NCBI GenBank assembly: GCA_003695005.1
Contig: RFJE01000430.1
Location: 1 to 13,434, forward strand
Direction of reading: 5' to 3'
Origin: Candidatus Hydrogenedentota bacterium
GTDB lineage: Bacteria > Spirochaetota > Leptospiria > Turneriellales > J094
DNA: 13,434 nt
The translations under genes were made by a program, and so were the position numbers. The notes below the pieces were generated by a model that saw nothing but the letters and a program-made list of their open reading frames with translations, did no database searches and was not told the origin of the DNA. Positions within the stretch are counted from its first letter, which is position 1. Every line of letters starts with the position of its first letter. Positions 1 through 6,538 of the stretch are shown piece after piece.

Positions 1-1
1 G

Positions 2-1615
2 CCTTGGTATGGGAAACGAGGTTTTGGCTGGATAAGTTATAAATTCTTTATGAAAACATCTACTGGTTGGGGTGGGAGTTTTGTACCCTATGATAGTGAT
101 TCCCAAGATTTAATTAGTGAAGTAGAAAATGAAAAAAAAGAACTTTCCCCTCCCAAAAAAGTAATTGCCTCGCAAGGAACGTTTTCAGATAAAATTGAAG
201 TATCCTGGGATCCTGTTCCTGACGCGATAGCGTATGAGTTAGAAAGAAGCGAAGGTAATAATAAGGATTTTTATCGCATTGCTTATAGCAAAGAAACCAA
301 TTATGTGGATACGGCAGTCCAAGCCGGCTTGTCTTATCGCTATCGGGTCATTGCTATTGCGGGTGATTTAAAGTCTGATGCAAGCAAGTCGCCTATTGCC
401 GAGGGTTATGCAGAAGAGGAGGACTTGCTAGTAGAGCCGGAACAGGTTACTGGTTTAACAGCGAAAGCTGAATCTTCTGGCAAAGTGCTTTTAGAATGGA
501 CAAAACAAGCAGCTGCCGATTACTATCAGGTAATTCGCTATATTCCAGCTCGAAATCGTTGGAAGTTTTTATCCCGTAAGATTCGCCAAGCCTCTTTTAC
601 AGATACGCATCCCATTCAAAATAGCCAAAATATTTACCGGGTGAGAGCTGTTGCTGGTGGCGAAAAAGGAGAATGGAGCGAAGCCGCTTCTGTTTATTTA
701 GGGGGTAGCCAAACGCCGCCTTCGATTGTTACCGGTTTGGAAGCGAGTATGGGTGATTACAAAGACAAAATTGTAATACATTGGGATAAAGTTCCTGGCG
801 CAGACTCTTATGTCCTATTTCGTTATAATTTTGACACAAAAAAATGGGATTCCCCGATTACAGTAACAAGCAATATTTACGAAGATAATGATCCAAAAAT
901 TAAAAGTGGCAAACAGTTTGCTTATACTGTCATTGCGAAAAACTCAGCGGGAGTAAGTCCAAAATATAGTGAATTTGCCTATGGATATGCAGACCCTTTC
1001 GCGAGTCGGGGGGGTAAAATTCCAGCACCAAAAAATGTAAAAGGTGGCCTAGACACCAAGACAAATGAAGTTTGGTTAAAGTGGGACAAAGTTAAGGATG
1101 CAGATTCCTATTATATTTTTCGGAAAAAAGACGGAGAGAAAAAGTTTCAGTTTATTGCCACGGCAACCACGAATCAATATAGATCTAAGTTCAAAGGTGA
1201 AGCAGGACAATTGTATTTTTATACAGTACGCAGTAAAGGCATGCTGACAGGCGAATCGCAAAATTCAAAGTTTGTTGCTATTTTTGTCAATGAAACCTTG
1301 CCAGTGATTCATCATCGTGTAGCTGGGGACGAAGGACTAGAAAAATTTTTAGGCAAATGGGAAGGAGTGTATTGGACACAGGATTTTAAACCAATCCCGA
1401 TCAAAATTGAAATTAGCAAAAAGGGGACAAAGCCTTGGATTCAGTACACCATAGGAAATCAGCGGAAAGCAACAAAAGGAAGTTTTGCCAGTGGGGCAAG
1501 TGTAATTCGATCAAAAGACGTTGACTTATCTCTAGATCCAAATGTACAAGATATTTTGCATATTGAAGTGAAACGCGGAACTAAAATTGTTGCGAATTTA
1601 GGAAAAGCATCATGA
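2..1615 (+). CDS. Fibronectin type III repeat protein, 5' end outside the window
   Basis: The frame is open from base 2 without a stop, and the first ATG (50) has no Shine-Dalgarno sequence, so I treat the gene as starting left of the window; 537 residues are visible. Counting from that ATG, four fibronectin-III-like beta-sandwich units lie at about 34-120, 130-217, 222-313 and 324-413. Each has a 'V..W..V..A..Y...R' core (for example IHWDKVPGADSYVLFR) and a closing Y.V.A strand. A different beta-rich domain follows at 428-521 (GKWEGVYW...), possibly lipocalin-like, family not recognised. Such FN3 arrays are usually in extracytoplasmic or surface proteins that bind protein or carbohydrate; no enzymatic motif is seen. 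Any signal peptide would be upstream of the window. The stop overlaps the next start (ATGA), so the cystatin-like lipoprotein is probably translated from the same message. Domain calls are firm, function is not. Confidence 0.85.
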   Translation, partial: PWYGKRGFGWISYKFFMKTSTGWGGSFVPYDSDSQDLISEVENEKKELSPPKKVIASQGTFSDKIEVSWDPVPDAIAYELERSEGNNKDFYRIAYSKETNYVDTAVQAGLSYRYRVIAIAGDLKSDASKSPIAEGYAEEEDLLVEPEQVTGLTAKAESSGKVLLEWTKQAAADYYQVIRYIPARNRWKFLSRKIRQASFTDTHPIQNSQNIYRVRAVAGGEKGEWSEAASVYLGGSQTPPSIVTGLEASMGDYKDKIVIHWDKVPGADSYVLFRYNFDTKKWDSPITVTSNIYEDNDPKIKSGKQFAYTVIAKNSAGVSPKYSEFAYGYADPFASRGGKIPAPKNVKGGLDTKTNEVWLKWDKVKDADSYYIFRKKDGEKKFQFIATATTNQYRSKFKGEAGQLYFYTVRSKGMLTGESQNSKFVAIFVNETLPVIHHRVAGDEGLEKFLGKWEGVYWTQDFKPIPIKIEISKKGTKPWIQYTIGNQRKATKGSFASGASVIRSKDVDLSLDPNVQDILHIEVKRGTKIVANLGKAS

Positions 1616-1959
1616 AAAAAATAAGTCTTGTTATTGCTTTGTGTAGCATAATCATTACTTGCAAAAGTAAGGAAGTGAAAGGACAACAGATGGACAAGAT
1701 TCCAGGGAGTTATGTATCACAACCCGTGAATTCTCCATTAGTAAAAGAAGCTTATGATTTCTTAAAAGCATATCTGCAAAAAGAAAAACCAGATATTCAG
1801 CTAGGCAAAGTTGTAGAAGCAGGTAGCCAGGTTGTAGCGGGTTATAATGTCCGACTTGTGTGTGAGTATACTGAAAATGGTTCCATAAAAAAACTTGAGG
1901 CCATCGTCTATACAAATGAGCGTGGTGAAAAAAGTATCTCTCACTTAAAGTGGTTATAA
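1612..1959 (+). CDS. Small lipoprotein with a cystatin-like domain
   Basis: This protein has 115 residues. It begins with a short basic N-terminus, a hydrophobic stretch and a Cys at 17 in the context IIITC, which suggests a lipoprotein signal. Thr at -1 is unusual for an enterobacterial lipobox but tolerable in spirochaete-type ones. The mature part resembles a cystatin: a Gly near the start (G32), an amphipathic helix (SPLVKEAYDFLKAYLQ, 41-56), then QVVAGYNVRL (73-82), which matches the cystatin QxVxG hairpin and its following strand, and two further beta strands. The second cystatin hairpin (Pro-Trp) is not obvious; NERGE stands in its place. Family knowledge: cystatins inhibit papain-like cysteine proteases by inserting the Gly, QxVxG and PW edges. 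Inhibition here is inference; it could be a cystatin-fold protein with another role. The start is set by the ATGA overlap with the FN3 gene, with AGGA just upstream. Confidence 0.75.
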   Translation: MKKISLVIALCSIIITCKSKEVKGQQMDKIPGSYVSQPVNSPLVKEAYDFLKAYLQKEKPDIQLGKVVEAGSQVVAGYNVRLVCEYTENGSIKKLEAIVYTNERGEKSISHLKWL

Positions 1960-1960
1960 T

Positions 1961-1994
1961 TTTTCCCCTTCACCGAGGATTGCTGTATCGCTGA
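1961..1994 (+). repeat. Partial copy (copy C, right end) of a dispersed intergenic repeat
   Basis: Bases 1961-1977 (TTTTCCCCTTCACCGAG) are identical to 8465-8481. The following bases to 1994, ending TATCGCTGA, match 8482-8501 apart from one substitution and a 3-base gap. Only the right end of the repeat seen at 8350-8501 is present; no hairpin arm with CCTGCTCGTGCTCAAA is found nearby. It starts just after the stop codon of the lipoprotein gene. Confidence 0.8.
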
Positions 1995-2019
1995 GTTACA
2001 TAGAAGCGAAATTTTTTTT
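1988..2019 (+). terminator. Weak candidate intrinsic terminator after the FN3-cystatin pair
   Basis: TCGCT (1988-1992) can pair with AGCGA (2005-2009) across a 12-base loop. The stem is followed by a run of eight T (2012-2019). The T-run and its position after the operon are right, but a 5-bp stem is short, so this is tentative. The left arm is built from the end of repeat copy C. Confidence 0.35.
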
Positions 2020-2046
2020 GCCGATTGCCTGTTTTTTTTATATAAT
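2018..2046 (+). promoter_or_regulatory. Sigma70-type promoter for the 131-residue gene
   Basis: TTGCCG (2018-2023) and a perfect TATAAT (2041-2046) are separated by exactly 17 bases. Transcription would start near 2053, giving a leader of about 26 bases with GGCAGG eight bases before the ATG at 2079. The spacer contains a run of eight T. This is the clearest promoter in the window. Confidence 0.7.
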
Positions 2047-2078
2047 CAGTATAAACATAAAAAAGGCAGGTATCAGCA

Positions 2079-2474
2079 ATGAAGCAAGAAGCCCTAGGAG
2101 AAGCGGAACTATCAAAAGATTATTGTTACCACACAAACGATTTCCCTTATGCTGAAAAATGTAGACACTGTTCGGGTTTTGAAGAAAAATTAGAACCAGC
2201 AATCAATAACTCTTTGTGGAAAGAAATTGCAGAAAGCGAAAAACACGAAATTATATGTAGCATTAGTCAATTTTTAGGCAATGACCCTTGTAAGCTTGCC
2301 GAAGCAGAAGAGATTTTTAACTCCATTAAATATGCCGTAGCGGAATATGTATTAAAATATGAATATAACCAACACCAAAAATTATCGCTCGACCTTACGC
2401 TTTGGCTAGAGCAGAAAAAATCTCCCCACCGATGTACCCAGTTGAATGAAGTCATTCAGACTTATTTAAAGTAA
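2079..2474 (+). CDS. Hypothetical protein with N-terminal Cys/His cluster
   Basis: I do not recognise this 131-residue protein. It has no signal peptide or membrane segment and is probably cytoplasmic. Near the N-terminus is C16-x-H18 followed by C28-x-x-C31 (EKCRHCSGF), an arrangement that could bind a metal such as zinc; C60, C71 and C119 are further cysteines. The rest looks mainly helical, with many charged residues. The start is supported by GGCAGG eight bases upstream and by a well-formed promoter (2018-2046), so it seems to be a single-gene transcription unit. It converges on the glycosyltransferase gene, with only four bases between the two stop codons and no terminator in the gap. 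Coding is well supported by the promoter, ribosome site and open frame; function is unknown. Confidence 0.75.
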   Translation: MKQEALGEAELSKDYCYHTNDFPYAEKCRHCSGFEEKLEPAINNSLWKEIAESEKHEIICSISQFLGNDPCKLAEAEEIFNSIKYAVAEYVLKYEYNQHQKLSLDLTLWLEQKKSPHRCTQLNEVIQTYLK

Positions 2475-2478
2475 TTCT

Positions 2479-3645
2479 TTAGGGAAGTGATTTAAATTTT
2501 TCCCACTCCTGCATGGCTTGTAATGCCTTGTCCACAGGAATCTTTTCCATGCAGTTAAAAAACTCGCATTTTTCTTTTAAGCAAACAATACAGTCTTTAT
2601 CCACATTCGGTTGTAATAAAAAAGATTCTAGTTCTGGCTGAGGCTGAAACTCCAATGTGCGCCACCGATAAATGCTAGAAACATGATTCTTAGGGTAAAA
2701 GCCAATATGAGGAACTTGCAACAGGCCAGCCAGCTGCAGTGGACCGGATGAATTCCCAATGAATATTTCACTTTGCTTCATAAGCCGAGCTAGCTCAAAA
2801 AAAGAAAGGTTTGTTTTGGTTTCAATATGGTTTTTTTCTTCGGTCTTAAAAGAACGAGAAAATTTTTTAATGGCTTTTTCGTCTGCGGAATCTCCAATTA
2901 AAATAATTTTTTTATTTTTGCGAATGAGATCCCGAATCAGTTTTCGGAAATATTTTTCCGGCCAACTAAGAGCTGTTTGGTTTCTCTTAATAGGATGAAT
3001 TAAAACAAACTTATTTTGCTTTTTCTTTCTAGATTTCGAGGTAACTTTTTTTTTGCCTTTTGTTTTTTTTGTCTCTGGAAACGTAGTTTCCACAGGTTCT
3101 GGAATTTCTACTTTTGGAAACTCAAACCGAGGTCGCAAACCTAAAACAGAAAGGTAGTGAATATTTAACATGTATTCCGGTAAATCGCTATATTTTCTAG
3201 AATCAAAATTCCACGCATTAAAGCGGTAAAACCACAACCTGCGAAAAGATCCAACTCGAATCGGGATGCCTGCCTTGGCTATTAACTTCGCCGATTCTTT
3301 TTCTGCATATAAAAAAATGGCAGCATCAAAGCGATAAGCCTTAATTTCTTCAAGTAACTCGCGCCGTTTTATGCGCAATTCTTTTTTAGGCATATTTTGA
3401 ATATGTCTTTTGAGTAAAACCCCATCATCTAAAATACTGCCGTCAATTTGTGGCAACATAGGGATAAGCTTTTGGTTGTTCCTATGAATTAAAACATAAA
3501 TCCGAGCACTAGGCAATTGCTTTCGAAGCGACGCAATAAAAGGCAAGCTGTGAATAAAATCACCTAGTCCATCATTTCGCACCACTAAAATCCGTGGATG
3601 TGATAAACGGTATTTTAAAATTTTCTTAATGCGCTTTGGACTCAT
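2479..3645 (-). CDS. Glycosyltransferase family 9 (heptosyltransferase-like) protein
   Basis: The 388-residue protein is probably cytoplasmic or peripheral at the inner membrane. It has the family 9 layout: an N-terminal Rossmann half with RNDGLGDFIHSLPFIASLR (23-41), and a C-terminal half with LIHP...QTALSWPEKYF (215-233), ILIGDSADE (248-256) and IFIGNSSGPLQLAGLLQVP (294-312). Family members transfer heptose or related sugars onto lipopolysaccharide core. The usual Asp-(Ser/Thr)-Gly-x-x-His block reads Ser-Ser-Gly-Pro-Leu-Gln here, so donor or acceptor may differ. A Lys-rich linker (192-212) joins the halves. The C-terminus carries C352-x2-C355-x4-C360-x4-C365, as in some family members. It is the last gene of the gspD-E-F operon, overlapping gspF by ATGA, which is an unusual place for a sugar transferase. 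The acceptor is unknown. Confidence 0.85.
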   Translation of the reverse strand: MSPKRIKKILKYRLSHPRILVVRNDGLGDFIHSLPFIASLRKQLPSARIYVLIHRNNQKLIPMLPQIDGSILDDGVLLKRHIQNMPKKELRIKRRELLEEIKAYRFDAAIFLYAEKESAKLIAKAGIPIRVGSFRRLWFYRFNAWNFDSRKYSDLPEYMLNIHYLSVLGLRPRFEFPKVEIPEPVETTFPETKKTKGKKKVTSKSRKKKQNKFVLIHPIKRNQTALSWPEKYFRKLIRDLIRKNKKIILIGDSADEKAIKKFSRSFKTEEKNHIETKTNLSFFELARLMKQSEIFIGNSSGPLQLAGLLQVPHIGFYPKNHVSSIYRWRTLEFQPQPELESFLLQPNVDKDCIVCLKEKCEFFNCMEKIPVDKALQAMQEWEKFKSLP

Positions 3646-4862
3646 CGTATATATTGTGTAATTTGATAAATTGGTAATAAAATAGCAGCCATGATTCCAC
3701 CTACTAACACTCCCATAACAACAATTAACACTGGCTCTAAACTGGTCGTGAGTCCTTTGACAGCTGTATCAATCTCTCTGTCAAGAATATCTGCTACTTT
3801 AATAAGCATTTGTGGCAGCTTGTCTGTGGATTCCCCTGCTGCAATTAACCCCTTCGCCATTTGAGGTAACACTTCAGAAGATGAGAGTGCCTGCCGTATG
3901 CTTACGCCTTCTTTAATTTGAACAAGCCCTTCTTTTAGCTCCTGCCGAAATACCTCGTTGGTGATCGTATCCGTTACAATTTCCATTGCCGTAATTAAAG
4001 AAACATTAGACTCTAACAAAACCCCAAAATTTCTTGCAAACCGACTCGCTTGGATTTTTTTTAATAGCTTCCCAAAAAGAGGTAGTCGAAATAAAAGTTC
4101 ATCTGTTTTAAGTTTACCAACTTCACTTTTTCGGTAGCGATACAACCCATAAAGGGCTGCTACAAGCAATAAAATTAAAAACGGCCATCCTGCTCGAATA
4201 AATTCCGAAGATGCAATGACAAACCTAGTGAGCAAAGGAAGCTCTCCTTTAAATTTAGCAAACATATTTTGGATTTGCGGTACTACGGAAGTTAACAAAA
4301 ACAATACAACTCCAATGGACATGGCAAACATAAAAGAGGGATAAATTAAAGCTGTAATGGCTTTTGATTTTAATTCATAATTTTTTTCTTCTAATTCGGA
4401 AAGACGATTTAAGACAGTCTCGTAAGAACCCGTAGCTTCTCCTACTTGCACCATAGAAGAATACACAGGGGGAAAAATATCAGAATGATTTTTTAAGCCT
4501 TCCGAAAGCGAAGCCCCGCTAATAACTTCGTTTTTAATATCTAAAATAATTTTTTTTAAGTTCGGGTTTGATGTTTGCTCCCAAACATCTTGCAAGGCTT
4601 CATCAAGAGAAATTCCTGCCCCTAACAAAGTCCCTAGCTCTTTTGCAAACAAACCAATATCTTTTCGAGGAATTCTATAAATGAACTTGGCCAAAAAAGG
4701 GAAAAGCGTTCTATCCCGCTTTGCAATATCTTCTTGGATTTCTCGGATGTAAAGCCTTTGCTGTTGAAGCTTGCTGCGAGCCATGGCTAAATTAGCCGCT
4801 TCAATAACACCTTTTACTTCTTTTCCCGCAGAATCAAATGCTTTGTAAGAAAAAACCGGCAT
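3642..4862 (-). CDS. gspF: Type II secretion system inner-membrane platform protein GspF
   Basis: At 406 residues it has the usual length of GspF/PilC. It starts with the family signature MPVFSYKAFDSAGKEVKG. It then has two homologous cytoplasmic helical domains (about 67-165 and 270-370, each with a pattern like LLGAGISLDEAL or LLESNVSLITAM) and three membrane segments (about 167-192, 225-241 and 376-398). GspF is the polytopic inner-membrane protein that couples the GspE ATPase to pseudopilus assembly. Its start overlaps the gspE stop by one base (TAATG) and its stop overlaps the glycosyltransferase start by four (ATGA), indicating coupled translation. PilC of a type IV pilus is the main alternative; the adjacent gspD-like secretin and gspE order favour type II secretion. 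Confidence 0.92.
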   Translation of the reverse strand: MPVFSYKAFDSAGKEVKGVIEAANLAMARSKLQQQRLYIREIQEDIAKRDRTLFPFLAKFIYRIPRKDIGLFAKELGTLLGAGISLDEALQDVWEQTSNPNLKKIILDIKNEVISGASLSEGLKNHSDIFPPVYSSMVQVGEATGSYETVLNRLSELEEKNYELKSKAITALIYPSFMFAMSIGVVLFLLTSVVPQIQNMFAKFKGELPLLTRFVIASSEFIRAGWPFLILLLVAALYGLYRYRKSEVGKLKTDELLFRLPLFGKLLKKIQASRFARNFGVLLESNVSLITAMEIVTDTITNEVFRQELKEGLVQIKEGVSIRQALSSSEVLPQMAKGLIAAGESTDKLPQMLIKVADILDREIDTAVKGLTTSLEPVLIVVMGVLVGGIMAAILLPIYQITQYIR

Positions 4863-6538
4863 TATGTTACTCTCAAGGCTTCTTCAATCGAAGTAATACC
4901 TGCAAGAACTTTTTTTAAAGCAGCTTCGCGTAAGGTAACTAAACCTTTGGCTAGAGCTGCTTTTCGAAGAGCATCTAACCCAGGATTTGTTAAAATTAAG
5001 TGACGAGTTTCTTCGTCTAGCACAAAGAGCTCATAAACTCCCGTTCTACCATGATAGCCTGTATGCATGCACTCTTTACACCCGACTGCTGTAAAAACTG
5101 TTTTTCGCGCATTCCCTTTTAATGACTTTAGTCCTAATTTACGAAGCTCCGCAGCAGAAATGCTTGTTTTCTTTTTGCAATGTGGACAGAGAACACGGAC
5201 AAGCCTTTGCGCCATAAAGGCCTGACAGGTTGATGTAATTAAGTACGGCTCAATATTCATATCTAAAAGACGAGTTACGCCCGATGGAGCATCATTCGTA
5301 TGGAGTGTGGAAAAAACCAAGTGACCCGTTAAGGAAGCTTGGATGGCCACCCTTGCTGTTTCTTCGTCACGAATTTCACCAACCATAATAACATCCGGAT
5401 CTTGTCGTAAGATGCTACGCAAGCCTTCGGCAAAGGTTAAGCCAATTTCGCTTTTTGCCTGTACTTGGGAAATCCCGTCTATTTGGTATTCTACAGGATC
5501 TTCCACTGTAATAATATTTCTACTCTCGTCGTTTAGTCTTGCAAGCGAAGCATATAACGTACTTGTTTTTCCTGATCCCGTTGGACCTGTAATTAAAATA
5601 ATTCCATTTGGTAAATCGAGCAATTTTGTGTATGTATCATACACTTCTTTTTCAAAACCAATATTTTCTAGCTCATATTTGGTATCTGTCTTATTTAAAA
5701 GGCGCATAACTACACGCTCGCCATATTGCGTCGGAAGAGTAGAAACCCGAATATCAATATCTTTACCACCAAAGCGAATTTTAATGCGACCATCTTGTGG
5801 TAGACGATTTTCCGCAATGTTTAAATCTGCCATAATTTTAATCCGCGAAATAATTCCATTTTGGATACCCTTCGGCGGGGTAAGAACTTTGTGCAAAATA
5901 CCATCGACACGGTAGCGAACAGATAACTCTTTTTCTTGCGGCTCAATATGAATATCCGAAGCTCGTTGCGAAACTGCATTTGTTAAAATCATATTGACCA
6001 TGCGAATGATAGGCGCTTCATTCGCTAAATCCATGGAATCGCGCAAATCTTCTAAATCCTCGGTAAAGTCAAAGTTGTCTTCTAAATCAAGAGCTTCTTC
6101 CCCCCCTTTTTCAAAATGAGCATGGATAAAGCGTAAAATTTCGGATTCCGCAGCTAATGCTATTTTTAAATCATACCCTAACCACTGACTACGAAACTCA
6201 TCTAAAAGATGAATTTTTGTTGGGTCACTAATGGCTACATATAAAAGATTTCCTTGCAAAGCATACGGAACAATTCTAGCTTTTTGTAAGAAAGGTAGTG
6301 AGATTTTTTCCGCAATTTTTTCGAGATTTTTTGGCTCTAATTTTTCGACTACCGGAAAACCAAATTGCTTTGATAGGGCTTGTAATAAATCGCTTTCGGA
6401 AATAAGGCCTTTTTTGTATAAAATTTCACCAATCCGTGCATCCGATTTTTCTTGTAGCTTTAATGCTTTTTCGAGACTTTCTTTATCGATGACGCCGGCT
6501 GATAAAAGCCACTCGCCAATTTTCTTTTTTTGCTTCAT
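4862..6538 (-). CDS. gspE: Type II secretion system ATPase GspE, with tandem MshEN-type motifs
   Basis: This is a complete 558-residue secretion ATPase. Residues 6-29 and 35-58 are two 24-residue motifs of the form (K/R)IGxxL...GxI....L..AL..Q, separated by exactly five residues. That is the MshEN layout known to bind cyclic di-GMP; the first motif has Lys where Arg is usual. The catalytic part has Walker A GPTGSGKT (318-325), Asp box ITVEDPVEY (343-351), Walker B LRQDPDVIMVGEIRDEETA (from 377, Glu388) and His box TGHLVFSTLHTNDA (404-417). Zinc-type cysteine pairs are C451/C454 and C487/C490. It acts as a cytoplasmic hexamer on GspF to drive pseudopilus assembly. It overlaps gspD by ATGA and gspF by one base. 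PilB/MshE-like function is an alternative; c-di-GMP control is inferred from the motif only. Confidence 0.93.
   Translation of the reverse strand: MKQKKKIGEWLLSAGVIDKESLEKALKLQEKSDARIGEILYKKGLISESDLLQALSKQFGFPVVEKLEPKNLEKIAEKISLPFLQKARIVPYALQGNLLYVAISDPTKIHLLDEFRSQWLGYDLKIALAAESEILRFIHAHFEKGGEEALDLEDNFDFTEDLEDLRDSMDLANEAPIIRMVNMILTNAVSQRASDIHIEPQEKELSVRYRVDGILHKVLTPPKGIQNGIISRIKIMADLNIAENRLPQDGRIKIRFGGKDIDIRVSTLPTQYGERVVMRLLNKTDTKYELENIGFEKEVYDTYTKLLDLPNGIILITGPTGSGKTSTLYASLARLNDESRNIITVEDPVEYQIDGISQVQAKSEIGLTFAEGLRSILRQDPDVIMVGEIRDEETARVAIQASLTGHLVFSTLHTNDAPSGVTRLLDMNIEPYLITSTCQAFMAQRLVRVLCPHCKKKTSISAAELRKLGLKSLKGNARKTVFTAVGCKECMHTGYHGRTGVYELFVLDEETRHLILTNPGLDALRKAALAKGLVTLREAALKKVLAGITSIEEALRVT

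Noticed and set aside
50..52. ATG at 50 as the start of the FN3 protein
   Set aside because: The frame is open upstream to base 2, there is no ribosome site, and no signal peptide follows, so it is most likely an internal methionine.
5343..5915. 190-codon plus-strand open frame opposite gspE
   Set aside because: It is antisense to the highly conserved ATPase core of gspE, has no ribosome site and shows no domain, so it is a shadow of the real gene.
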